Assembly (NCBI GenBank): GCA_016781635.1
Contig: JADDPY010000425.1
Location: forward strand, 1-9,469
Source of the DNA: Rubrobacter sp.
GTDB lineage: Bacteria; Actinomycetota; Rubrobacteria; Rubrobacterales; Rubrobacteraceae
Direction: 5' to 3'
DNA: 9,469 nt
The notes beneath the pieces were generated by a model that saw only the letters and a program-made list of their open reading frames with translations, did no database searches and was not told the origin of the DNA. Within the stretch, counting starts at the first letter, position 1; each line of letters starts with the position of its first letter. Made by a program: the position numbers and the translations under genes. Shown in pieces: positions 1 through 7,864 of this stretch.

Positions 1-888
1 CTCCATGTCGTAGAAGGCGGCGTCGAGGCCGAGACGGGAGGCCCGCCACTTATTCTCTATAGCGAGCTCGCGGTGGTAGGGACCTTTAGGGGGACTCGAG
101 AGGGAGCTCGCGACGAGGCACTGGGTCAGGGCGGTAAGAGCGACGGCGTTGTTCAAGCTCGTCTGGGAGTCGAGGATGCGCAGCTCTATCGTCCCGATCC
201 TCGCGTGCGGCCGGACGTCCCACCAGCAGAAGGTGTAGTCGTCCATCGCCCCTGAGTCGACCATTAGATCCACGTAGGACTCGAAGGATTCGTAATCGGG
301 GAAGGCGGGGGGAAGACCCGCGCGCGGGAAGGTCTCGAAGATCTTGACGCGCGTGGACTCGAAACCCGTGTCCTTGCCCTGCCAGAACGGCGAGTTCGAC
401 GAGAGCGCGAGGAGGAGCGGCGCCCACTCGGAGAGGCGGTTGTGGGCCTCTATGACCTCATCTTCGCCCGGTACGGCGACGTGTACGTGCTGGCCGAAGA
501 TGACCTCACGCTCGGCGATCCAGCGCAGGGTCCGGATGACTTTGCGGTAGCGCTCCTGGTCCGTGATCTTCTGATCCCGGTAGCGCGAGAAGGGATGCGT
601 GCCGGCGCTCGCGAGAGCGGCCCCGCAGGCGGCGGCCCACGACCCGACTCGGCTCCTGAGCTCCCTCAAGCGTCCCGCGGCTTCGGCGGCCGAGGCGCAC
701 GGCGGGGTTTTTATCTCCAGGACCGACTGAAAGAGCTCGTAGGAGACCGCCTCCTCGAGATCCTCGGGCAGGCGCGACATGATCTCTTCTATCTTGGGGA
801 CGAGTTCGCCGGTGCTGGCGTCGACGATGTGGAGCTCCTCTTCCACCCCCAGGGCGTACCCCCGGCTACCATTGAACTCTACCGCCAT
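1..888 (-). CDS. Carboxylate-amine ligase, glutamate-cysteine ligase 2 (GCS2/YbdK) family, partial at its C-terminus
   Basis: This ATP-dependent ligase family joins an amino group to a glutamate-type carboxylate, as in gamma-glutamylcysteine synthesis; the exact substrate cannot be read from the sequence. Translation gives 296 codons with no stop before the window edge, and the family is usually about 370 residues, so roughly the last fifth is missing. Visible landmarks are GVEEELHIVD near residue 14, the ELFQSVLEIKTPPC block, QHVHV at 133-137 (ligand and metal region), a WWDVRPHARIGTIELRILD block at about 222-240, and ENKWRASRLGLDA near the cut end. The ATG at 888 is preceded by a good GGAGG Shine-Dalgarno. 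It lies 108 bp downstream of the exporter gene on the same strand; the gap has only a weak TACCAT (945-940) as a possible -10, so co-transcription is possible but unproven. The family call is firm; a specific name such as gshA, egtA or ybdK is not justified. Confidence 0.92.
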   Translation of the reverse strand, partial: MAVEFNGSRGYALGVEEELHIVDASTGELVPKIEEIMSRLPEDLEEAVSYELFQSVLEIKTPPCASAAEAAGRLRELRSRVGSWAAACGAALASAGTHPFSRYRDQKITDQERYRKVIRTLRWIAEREVIFGQHVHVAVPGEDEVIEAHNRLSEWAPLLLALSSNSPFWQGKDTGFESTRVKIFETFPRAGLPPAFPDYESFESYVDLMVDSGAMDDYTFCWWDVRPHARIGTIELRILDSQTSLNNAVALTALTQCLVASSLSSPPKGPYHRELAIENKWRASRLGLDAAFYDME

Positions 889-996
889 TGCTCCTCCCTC
901 ATATCCGCGCTGAGCGGACCCGCGCTTTTACGATCCAGTATGGTAGCCCTTTTATCACGACACCGCGCAACGGGAACGATGCGGATGAGGCCGCGT

Positions 997-1920
997 TCAC
1001 CGGCCCGGCTCCGTCACCTTTCCAGAGGCCGGCTGCATCTGCGGCCCGACCTGGGCGAGCGCCGTCCCCGAGAGGACGAGCAGCGCGCCAAGGACTTTAA
1101 ACGCCGTGAGCTCTTCCCCGAGCAGAGAAACCCCGAGCGCCCCCGCCACCACCGGCTCGACCGTCGCCACGATCGCCGCCCTCCCCGCCTCTAGCCTCCT
1201 CAGACCGAACGTGTACAGCGCGAAGGCGAGCGTGGTGTGCACGACCGCGAGCATCAGCAGCAGCGCGTAGCACCAAAGGGGTAGACCGACGAGGCTGCCG
1301 AGGGTCGGGAGGGCGAAGGCTACGAGCAGGATCGCGCCGAAGCCGAGGGCGTAGCTCAGGATGGTGGCCGGGCCGAGGTGGCCCGCGACGGGCTTGCCGA
1401 AGATCGAGTACAAACCATACGTCAGCCCCGACAGGAGCCCCGTCAAGAGCACGAAGGGCGTAACCTCCAGGGCCCCGGGGTCGTAAGCGCCCACGACCAG
1501 ACCGATCCCGGCGAACGTCAGGCCCAGCGCCAAGACCCGCGTAATCCCGAGAGGCTCCCTCAAAAACGCCCACGCCAGCAAGGTCACGAACGCCGGCGAG
1601 CTGTACAAGAGGATAGAGGCCGTCCCGACCGCGCTCTCGCGCACCGTAAAAAAGTACAGCAGGTAGAACGCCCCGATCCCCACGAGCCCCAGAGGCGCGA
1701 GAAAGACTAGGTCCCTCCGCGCCACCCGCAGGCCTCCCGCACCCTTCACCAGGAGCAGGAACATCAACACTGCCACCCAACCCACCACGGCCCTGAACGC
1801 GACCAGCGCCTCGAACGAGACGCCCTCCGCGTATAAAAGCTTCGCAAAGTAACCGAGGGTGCCCCAGATCGAGGCCGCAGCCCCCACCGCGAGCACCCCG
1901 ACGAGTCGTTCTCTAGTCAA
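997..1920 (-). CDS. EamA/DMT-superfamily transporter (RhaT/YdcZ-like), 10-TM exporter
   Basis: The 307-residue product is almost wholly hydrophobic and reads as the EamA duplication: two halves of about five membrane helices each. The first half ends near the SSPAFVTLLAWAFLREPL segment (about 108-124). The second carries VATVEPVVAGALGVSLLGEEL (split about 251-271), the usual conserved helix pair of the family. Such proteins are inner-membrane exporters of amino acids, metabolites or nucleotide-related compounds; the substrate here is unknown. A polar tail of about 17 residues follows the last helix. The start is uncertain: TTG at 1920 gives the full first helix but has no Shine-Dalgarno; an in-frame GTG at 1896 is an alternative. 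A perfect 12-bp palindrome sits 5 nt upstream of the TTG. It lies 82 bp downstream of mutL, same strand. Confidence 0.9.
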   Translation of the reverse strand: MTRERLVGVLAVGAAASIWGTLGYFAKLLYAEGVSFEALVAFRAVVGWVAVLMFLLLVKGAGGLRVARRDLVFLAPLGLVGIGAFYLLYFFTVRESAVGTASILLYSSPAFVTLLAWAFLREPLGITRVLALGLTFAGIGLVVGAYDPGALEVTPFVLLTGLLSGLTYGLYSIFGKPVAGHLGPATILSYALGFGAILLVAFALPTLGSLVGLPLWCYALLLMLAVVHTTLAFALYTFGLRRLEAGRAAIVATVEPVVAGALGVSLLGEELTAFKVLGALLVLSGTALAQVGPQMQPASGKVTEPGR

Positions 1921-1925
1921 CAGGG

Positions 1926-1937
1926 CGTGTTAACACG
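1926..1937. promoter_or_regulatory. Perfect 12-bp palindrome just upstream of the EamA start
   Basis: CGTGTTAACACG is its own reverse complement and ends 5 nt before the TTG of the exporter gene. On the minus strand it also contains TTAACA at about the -10 distance from that start. It could be a repressor operator overlapping a promoter. A 12-bp perfect palindrome can also occur by chance, and no second copy was seen in the window. Confidence 0.3.
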
Positions 1938-1948
1938 GGAAGGCGCAT

Positions 1949-1985
1949 CACCCGGCGATGGTAGCCCGCAACGGGAGCCCGGGTG
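1949..1985 (-). terminator. Inverted repeat between mutL and the EamA gene; possible terminator or attenuating hairpin
   Basis: CACCCGG at 1949-1955 pairs perfectly with CCGGGTG at 1979-1985. Inside it, CCCG (1965-1968) pairs with CGGG (1972-1975) around a CAA loop. The element begins 17 nt after the mutL stop (TAG, 2005-2003). No U-tract follows on the mutL strand; a weak pyrimidine run (TTTCTCT) follows only on the plus strand, where no gene ends. It may fold in the transcript and limit read-through, but it is not a textbook intrinsic terminator. Confidence 0.3.
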
Positions 1986-2002
1986 TTTCTCTCCCCGGAG
2001 CC

Positions 2003-3880
2003 CTAATGCCGGTCGAGCTTGCGAGCTACCTCGTTTACGCCGAGCCGGAAGCAGATGGAGCGACCGTGGGGGCAGGTGGCGGGGAGGCGGCTGTTTAGCC
2101 AGCTTTTTATGAGGGCCTCCATCTCGCCCTGCGAGAGCCTATCGCCGAGCTTCACGGCGGAGTGACAGGCTATGGTGGCGAGGATGTGGTCCTCGCGGCG
2201 GCGCCCCGGGCCGGTGCCCCTCGCCGCCGACAGCGCCTCTTTGAACGCGCCGGCGACGTCGCGGCCGGCCAGGGTGGAGATAACGGCCGTGACCCTGAAA
2301 GAGCTCGGACCGAAGCGTTCGGCCTCGAAGCCGTAGACGGCGAGCTCGTCGAGGTATCCTTCGGCCGACTCGGCCTCCGCCTGGGGTAGCTCCACGACCT
2401 CCGGAACGAGCAGGGCTTGCGTGGTCGGCAGCGTGCCTTCTTCCGCATCCGTGAGCCTGTCGAGGATGGCCCGCTCGTGGGCGACGTGCTGGTCGACCAC
2501 CCACATCGACCCCGGCTCCTCGATGAGGATGTAGCCACGGGCGAGCTGACCGATCACCCTGAGCTCCTCCACGCTAGCCCGGGGCAAGGCACCCCGCTCC
2601 GGCGGCTCGAAGGGCTCCGGGTTCTCCTCGCGCCGGGGCGTGCCGGACCCCGAGAGCGGCTGCGACGCCCGGGCGAGCCTCTCCCGAACCTCGTTCAGGT
2701 CGCGCCGTGGAGCGGCCGGTCCCAGCGGTGAGGCCGGCGAGTTGTAGTCGGGCCGACGTTCCGCGACGCGCTCGTTCCGTTCCGACGGGGAATACGCCCG
2801 GGGCGCCGGTAGGCGGTCCTGGGCGTAGGAGGGCTCGGTCGCGCGCGGCACGGCGGCAGGCGGTGCCGGACGCCACTCTATCGCCTCGCGGACGGCGGCG
2901 GCGACGGCGGCGCGGGCGGCTCGTTCCTCGGAGAAGCGCACTACCTGCTTCGTAGGGTGGACGTTCACGTCGACCCGGCGCGGGTCAACCTCTATTCGGA
3001 GCGCGACCGGTGGGTAGCGCCCCGAGGGGAGGGTGGAGCGGTAGGCATCGTCGATGCCGCGCGTCAGGTTCTCCGCCCTCACCCAGCGTCCGTTGACGGA
3101 GATCGTCTGCCGCGCCCGGCTCGACTCCGTCAAGCTCGGGAGCGCTGCGTACCCCGAAACCTTGAAGGCCCCGGACTCGTAGTCCACCCGCCGCATCGAG
3201 CGCGCCTTCGCCACCCCGTGGACCTGCGCGAGGCGCTCCAGGAGGTCGCCGTCCCCAACGGCCGAGAGTGAGAGATAGTCCCGTCCGCCCTCCGAGAGCC
3301 TGAACGCTACCCTCGGGTGGGCCACGGCGAGGTGCGCCAGGGTCTCCAGGATGGCCGCCCGTTCGGCGCGGGGGCCCTTGAGGAAAGCGCGGCGCGCGGG
3401 GACGTTGTAGAAGAGGCGGTCCACGAGGATCGTCGTCCCCTTCGGGTGCGAGGCCGGCGAGACCTTCGCCTCATCGCCCCCGTCGACGGTGACCTTCGTA
3501 CCGGCACCCTCGCCGCTCGACGTGGTCAGGCAGAAGGACGAGACGCTCGCGATGGAGGGGAGGGCCTCACCGCGGAAGCCCAGGGTCGCGACGCTTTCGA
3601 GGTCGTCGACGGACCGGATCTTGCTCGTCGCGTGCCGCAGAACGGAGAGAGCAGCGTCTTCCTGGCTCATCCCCGAGCCGTCGTCGCGGACGAGGATGTG
3701 CGAGGTGCCCCCGTCGCCGAGCTCGACTTCGATGCGCGAGGCCCCGGCGTCTAAAGCGTTCTCGACCAGCTCCTTCACCACGGAGACCGGGCGGTCCACG
3801 ACCTCCCCGGCCGCGACCTGCTGGGCCACCCTCGGATCGAGGAGTCGGATGTTCGTACGCTCGTTACCGCTCTCTCCCAC
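2003..3880 (-). CDS. mutL: DNA mismatch repair protein MutL
   Basis: MutL couples mismatch recognition by MutS to strand incision and excision. The 625-residue product has the full N-terminal GHKL ATPase: ENALDAGAS (40-48, catalytic E40 and Mg-binding N41), DDGSGM (66-71), GFRGEALPSIASVS (101-114), the DRLFYNVPARRAFLKG block (154-169), and VNVHPTKQVVRF with K311. A low-complexity Pro/Arg/Glu-rich linker spans about 335-435. The C-terminal dimerisation and endonuclease domain follows, with DQHVAHERAILD (463-474), a QALLVPE segment, ACHSAVK (571-577) and CPHGRSICFRL (603-613). That places it with endonuclease-type MutLs rather than the E. coli type, but with substitutions: Val replaces Ala and Asp replaces the last Glu of DQHA(X)2E(X)4E, and Ser replaces Pro in CPHGRP. 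The GTG start at 3880 lacks a Shine-Dalgarno and sits 6 nt after a TAGAAT box, suggesting leaderless translation. No mutS is adjacent. Confidence 0.97.
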   Translation of the reverse strand: MGESGNERTNIRLLDPRVAQQVAAGEVVDRPVSVVKELVENALDAGASRIEVELGDGGTSHILVRDDGSGMSQEDAALSVLRHATSKIRSVDDLESVATLGFRGEALPSIASVSSFCLTTSSGEGAGTKVTVDGGDEAKVSPASHPKGTTILVDRLFYNVPARRAFLKGPRAERAAILETLAHLAVAHPRVAFRLSEGGRDYLSLSAVGDGDLLERLAQVHGVAKARSMRRVDYESGAFKVSGYAALPSLTESSRARQTISVNGRWVRAENLTRGIDDAYRSTLPSGRYPPVALRIEVDPRRVDVNVHPTKQVVRFSEERAARAAVAAAVREAIEWRPAPPAAVPRATEPSYAQDRLPAPRAYSPSERNERVAERRPDYNSPASPLGPAAPRRDLNEVRERLARASQPLSGSGTPRREENPEPFEPPERGALPRASVEELRVIGQLARGYILIEEPGSMWVVDQHVAHERAILDRLTDAEEGTLPTTQALLVPEVVELPQAEAESAEGYLDELAVYGFEAERFGPSSFRVTAVISTLAGRDVAGAFKEALSAARGTGPGRRREDHILATIACHSAVKLGDRLSQGEMEALIKSWLNSRLPATCPHGRSICFRLGVNEVARKLDRH

Positions 3881-3886
3881 ACATCG

Positions 3887-3892
3887 ATTCTA
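3887..3892 (-). promoter_or_regulatory. -10 element for mutL (TAGAAT), predicted leaderless start
   Basis: On the minus strand TAGAAT (5 of 6 matches to TATAAT) ends 6 nt before the GTG start of mutL, so the expected transcription start falls at or next to the start codon. No purine-rich Shine-Dalgarno lies between them. No good -35 hexamer is visible at 16-18 bp. This geometry is typical of leaderless genes in actinobacteria. Confidence 0.5.
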
Positions 3893-3964
3893 CACTCGAC
3901 ACCGCCCTTTCCCACCGTCCACCACGAGGGCCGAGCCGTCCCCCAACCGGCGGCGCTGAACGTG

Positions 3965-3970
3965 TACAAT
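3965..3970 (+). promoter_or_regulatory. -10 element for accBC (TACAAT)
   Basis: TACAAT matches the sigma-70 -10 consensus at 5 of 6 positions and lies 28 nt upstream of the accB TTG. The -35 region, about 3942-3947, shows no consensus. Expected transcription start is about 3976-3979. It faces the mutL -10 box across about 72 bp, making a compact divergent promoter region. Confidence 0.45.
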
Positions 3971-3978
3971 CCGGGGCT

Positions 3979-4002
3979 ATGCCTACAAGGAGCAGACGTT
4001 GA
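3979..4002 (+). CDS. Candidate 7-residue upstream ORF overlapping the accB start
   Basis: ATG at 3979 opens MPTRSRR and stops at TGA 4000-4002. The stop overlaps the accB TTG start (3999-4001) as TTGA. Its ATG lies 8 nt after the TACAAT box, so it could be read from a leaderless or near-leaderless transcript. The Shine-Dalgarno of accB (AAGGAG, 3987-3992) lies within its codons. If translated it would couple or interfere with accB initiation. Codons 4, 6 and 7 are Arg. A chance ORF of this length is common, so this is a hypothesis. Confidence 0.25.
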   Translation: MPTRSRR

Positions 4003-4514
4003 ATAACGGCGGGGAGCCGAAGGGCGAGGGGAAGGCGCTGCCCCTCGACGATGTCGGGCGGCTCGTCGAGCTGCTCGCCGCGAGCGGGGTCGGCGAGATC
4101 CGGGTCCGCCAGGGGGAGCTCGAGATCACCGTGAAGGCGAAGCCCGAGGCCACGACCCTGGCCGCCGCGCCTCCTCCCGTCGGGACGACGGTAGAGCCTC
4201 TTCCCCACGCAGCGCTCGGATCCGGGACGTCATCGCTGGAGGCGCGGGCCGAGGCCCCGGGCACGAATGGTTTGCACGCGGTACGTTCGCCGGTCGTGGG
4301 AACGTTTTACCGGGCGCCGGCGCCCGGGGAGGGCCCTTACGTCGAGGTCGGGGATACGGTCAGGGCGGGGCAGACGTTGTGCATCGTCGAGGCTATGAAG
4401 CTGATGAACGAGATCCCCTCGGACGTCTCCGGCGAGGTCGTCGAGGTTCTCGCCGAGAACTCGGGCGGGGTCGAGTACGATCAGCCCCTGTTCCATATCC
4501 GGCCCGAAGCCTAG
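3999..4514 (+). CDS. accB: Biotin carboxyl carrier protein of acetyl-CoA carboxylase
   Basis: AccB carries biotin between biotin carboxylase and carboxyltransferase in the first committed step of fatty-acid synthesis. The 171-residue product starts with a short helical region (about 15-50, LVELLAASGVGEIRVRQGELEITVK, characteristic of AccB). A Pro/Ala-rich flexible linker follows (about 50-92), then the biotinyl domain (about 93-169): VRSPVVGTFYRAPAPGEGPY, then EAMKLMNE with the biotinylated lysine at residue 134. The Pro-containing thumb-like insertion (YRAPAPGEGPY) is typical of AccB rather than other biotinyl proteins. TTG at 3999 is chosen because AAGGAG lies 6 nt upstream and no in-frame ATG fits. 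It is followed 19 nt later by accC, so the two form an operon. The length is close to that of E. coli AccB (156). Confidence 0.96.
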   Translation: MNNGGEPKGEGKALPLDDVGRLVELLAASGVGEIRVRQGELEITVKAKPEATTLAAAPPPVGTTVEPLPHAALGSGTSSLEARAEAPGTNGLHAVRSPVVGTFYRAPAPGEGPYVEVGDTVRAGQTLCIVEAMKLMNEIPSDVSGEVVEVLAENSGGVEYDQPLFHIRPEA

Positions 4515-4533
4515 AGAAACAGGGGCAGCCTCT

Positions 4534-5922
<1,389 letters not shown>

Positions 5923-6028
5923 GAGGCGTCTCCCCCGCCCTCTCCGGAACCGCTCCCGGGTAGGGCCCGACGGTATTCTGCTCCTCCATCGTTGCGGCGG
6001 GAGAAGCCACGGGTATGCGGGTAGGTGG

Positions 6029-6039
6029 TATCTTTTAAT
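6029..6039 (+). promoter_or_regulatory. Possible -10 region for the DUF1385 gene
   Basis: TATCTTTTAAT is the only AT-rich patch in the otherwise GC-rich 160-bp gap after accC. It contains two overlapping -10-like hexamers (TATCTT, TTTAAT) 43-54 nt before the TTG start. No -35 consensus was found. This is weak evidence for independent transcription. Confidence 0.3.
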
Positions 6040-6082
6040 CCCCGGCGCGTGGTCTCCGGGTGGAGCTTCGAGGAGGGGTCGT

Positions 6083-6904
6083 TTGGCGCAAGAAGGCGTA
6101 CCGGAGAAGGAGAAGCTGCTCTTCGGCGGGATGGCTCGCTGGGGAGGAATAGACTTCTTCGGTCCCAGCTACGCAAGCTCCGCGCAGCGCAAGGACGGCA
6201 AGATCTACGTCTGGATCGACCCCTTCAACGTCTGGCAGCCCGAAGGGACCCTCGGACGCGTCCTCAAGCTACCCATCCTGCGCTCCATCTTCTTCTGGTT
6301 CCGCATCGTGCTGCAGCTTGCCGGCTCGATCTGGACCCTCGTCTTCTTCGTTGCCATCATGGGCGTACTCTGGCTTCTCGTGAGCCTGATGGAGCGCGGC
6401 ACGGAGGCCGTCGGCGGTCCCGTGGGCGACGTCCTCGCCTTCTTCGCCGCCTTCCCGATCCTGCCGATCCTCGCCCTCTTCTTCGCCGCAATGAAGTTCA
6501 CCTCCATCGGCCGCTACCACGGCGCCGAGCACAAGGCGGTCTCCGCATACGAGAAGTACGGAGAGGTGACCCTCGAAAACGCGAAGGGCGTGAGCCGCCT
6601 CCACCCCCGCTGCGGCACCAACATACTCTTCTACATAACCCTCGCCGCCCTCGCCGACCCGTTCATAAACTGGGCCCCCTATGCTGTCCTCCAGTTTATC
6701 CTCATAAGCGAGGCCTGGTTTATCTTCGGCAAGACGCGGCCCTCCATCGCCGTCGGCAACTTCCTCCAGAAGTACCTGACGACCTCCGAGCCGGGGCGCA
6801 AGGAGCTCGAGGTCGCCGTCGAGTCCCTCTCTGAGCTCATAAAGACCGAGAAGGGCGAACGCGCCTCCGCGAAGGAGCCGGTCTTGATCCCGGCTCGCTT
6901 CTAG
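6083..6904 (+). CDS. DUF1385 (YqhQ-like) integral membrane protein
   Basis: The 273-residue product carries the two family signatures: YHGAEHKAVSAYE (145-157) and HPRCGTN (174-180), rich in His, Glu and Cys and plausibly metal-binding. The biochemical role of DUF1385 proteins is not established to my knowledge. Hydrophobic segments at about 66-101, 114-138 and 181-213 make it a polytopic membrane protein; a charged tail (about 238-265) is probably cytoplasmic. The N-terminus reads LLFGGMARWGGIDFFGPSY (13-30), where typical members have a GGQAVMEGVMMRGP-like motif, so it is a divergent member or paralogue. The TTG start at 6083 follows AGGAGGGG at 6071-6078. In Bacillus, yqhQ also lies in the general neighbourhood of accBC, so the proximity here may be ancestral. 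An overlapping frame on the same strand (6025-6834) is open but is a shadow. Confidence 0.9.
   Translation: MAQEGVPEKEKLLFGGMARWGGIDFFGPSYASSAQRKDGKIYVWIDPFNVWQPEGTLGRVLKLPILRSIFFWFRIVLQLAGSIWTLVFFVAIMGVLWLLVSLMERGTEAVGGPVGDVLAFFAAFPILPILALFFAAMKFTSIGRYHGAEHKAVSAYEKYGEVTLENAKGVSRLHPRCGTNILFYITLAALADPFINWAPYAVLQFILISEAWFIFGKTRPSIAVGNFLQKYLTTSEPGRKELEVAVESLSELIKTEKGERASAKEPVLIPARF
6875..6896 (+). terminator. Hairpin at the 3' end of the DUF1385 gene
   Basis: GAGCCGG (6875-6881) and CCGGCTC (6890-6896) form a perfect 7-bp stem around an 8-nt loop, ending 5 nt before the TAG stop (6902-6904). No U-tract follows. It may terminate or stabilise the transcript. The 80-bp gap to the convergent dehydrogenase gene shows no other hairpin, so this is the best termination candidate for this gene. 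Confidence 0.35.
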
Positions 6905-6984
6905 TAGACCTGCAGAAGCGGCGTGGTCAACCCTATCCTCAAATGTTGGTCCGCGTTAACGATGCGAGAATCGGGCTTTGGAGG

Positions 6985-7728
6985 CTAGTTCGGCTGTTGG
7001 GTGGGGCGGATGAGGATCTCGTTGGCGCTCACGCGTTCGGGCTGGGTGACGCAGTAGGCGATGGCGTTGGCTATGTCCTCGGCCTGAAGGATGTCGAGCG
7101 AGAGGAGACCGCTCAGGCTTTCCTTTGCGTCCTCGTCGGTGATGTGGGTGGCGAGTTCCGTGGCGACGGCGCCGGGTTCGACGATCGTGACCCTGATGCT
7201 GTCCTCCAGAAGCTCCTGCCTCAGCGCCTCGGAGATGGCGTTGACGGCGAACTTCGTCCCCGAGTAGACTCTGGTGGTAGCCCGGCTCCGTCGCCCGGCG
7301 ACCGATGAAATGTTCACCAGGTGCCCGGATCCCTGCTCCTTCATGACCTCGACCGCCGCATCTGTGGCGTAAAGGAGGCCGAGGACGTTTACGTCGAACA
7401 TCCGGCGCCATTCGTCCGAAAGGCCCTTGTCGACGGCCGAGAGTTGCATCACGCCCGCGTTGTTCACCAGGATGTCCACCCGGCCGAACTCGCTCTTCGC
7501 CCTCTGTATCAGCTCGTGCGCCTGCCCCTCGTCGGTGACGTCGGCGGAGACGGAGAGGGCCTTGCCCCCGTTGCTGTTTATCCTCTCGACGAGGTCGGAG
7601 AGCCTGTCCTCCCTGCGCGCGGCGACCACGACCGACGCTCCCTCGGCGGCCAGAGCCTCCGCCGTCGCCTCCCCGATGCCGCTCGACGCGCCCGTTATGA
7701 TCGCAACCTCACCCTCCAGCTTTGCCAC
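6985..7728 (-). CDS. Classical short-chain dehydrogenase/reductase (SDR, YdfG-like)
   Basis: This NAD(P)-dependent oxidoreductase of 247 residues has every classical SDR element. These are the TGASSGIG cofactor loop (12-19), AARRED after the second strand with Arg residues favouring NADP(H), D64 region (ADVTD), NNAG (89-92), N114 (DVNVLG), the catalytic Ser in NISSVAG (139-145), and Y155 and K159 in YSGTK. PGAVATEL (about 185-192) and the C-terminal NEILIRPTQQ are typical of the YdfG/serine-dehydrogenase-like group, which reduces or oxidises small hydroxy acids and aldehydes. The actual substrate is unknown. GTG at 7728 is chosen because GGGAGG lies about 7 nt upstream. The gene is convergent with DUF1385 and has AT-rich sequence (TTATAGATTAG) 40-50 nt upstream as a possible promoter. 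Confidence 0.95.
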   Translation of the reverse strand: MAKLEGEVAIITGASSGIGEATAEALAAEGASVVVAARREDRLSDLVERINSNGGKALSVSADVTDEGQAHELIQRAKSEFGRVDILVNNAGVMQLSAVDKGLSDEWRRMFDVNVLGLLYATDAAVEVMKEQGSGHLVNISSVAGRRSRATTRVYSGTKFAVNAISEALRQELLEDSIRVTIVEPGAVATELATHITDEDAKESLSGLLSLDILQAEDIANAIAYCVTQPERVSANEILIRPTQQPN

Positions 7729-7763
7729 GGCTTACCTCCCGATGGTGTCCTACTACGACTCTA

Positions 7764-7774
7764 ATCTATAACAT
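7764..7774 (-). promoter_or_regulatory. Possible -10 region for the SDR gene
   Basis: On the minus strand a TTATAGATTAG patch lies about 36-46 nt before the GTG start of the dehydrogenase gene. It contains TATAGA and TAGATT hexamers. A GTGACG hexamer lies further upstream but at non-ideal spacing. Only the AT content against a GC-rich background supports this call. Confidence 0.3.
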
Positions 7775-7776
7775 CC

Positions 7777-7832
7777 CGATGCGTCACCCGAAGAGGGAGG
7801 GCCAGGCCGTGGGTTGCGTAACCGGCGCATCG
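7777..7832. repeat. 7-bp inverted repeat upstream of the SDR gene
   Basis: CGATGCG (7777-7783) and CGCATCG (7826-7832) are perfect inverted arms separated by 42 nt. Between them GGTT-GCGT-AACC (7812-7823) is a second short dyad. They flank the region upstream of the SDR -10 patch and downstream of the small membrane gene. They could be paired regulator sites; chance is not excluded. Confidence 0.2.
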
Positions 7833-7864
7833 TCTCGGGAGGTCAGGCGGAGGTAGGCGAGGGT

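Noticed and set aside
442..1194. Plus-strand open frame of 250 codons
   Set aside because: It runs antisense to the carboxylate-amine ligase, crosses the intergenic gap and enters the exporter; the ligase frame has clear family motifs.
1097..1780. Minus-strand open frame of 227 codons inside the exporter gene
   Set aside because: Frame-shifted shadow rich in Gly/Arg; the exporter frame shows ten hydrophobic helices.
6025..6834. Long plus-strand open frame (269 codons) overlapping the DUF1385 gene
   Set aside because: Arg/Pro/Leu-rich, low-complexity translation without domains; it is a shadow of the DUF1385 frame in high-GC sequence.
6953..6966. CGTTAACG palindrome and CGATGCG copy between the convergent genes, resembling elements near 1926 and 7777
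   Set aside because: Too short and only partly matching; most likely chance similarity rather than a shared regulatory motif.
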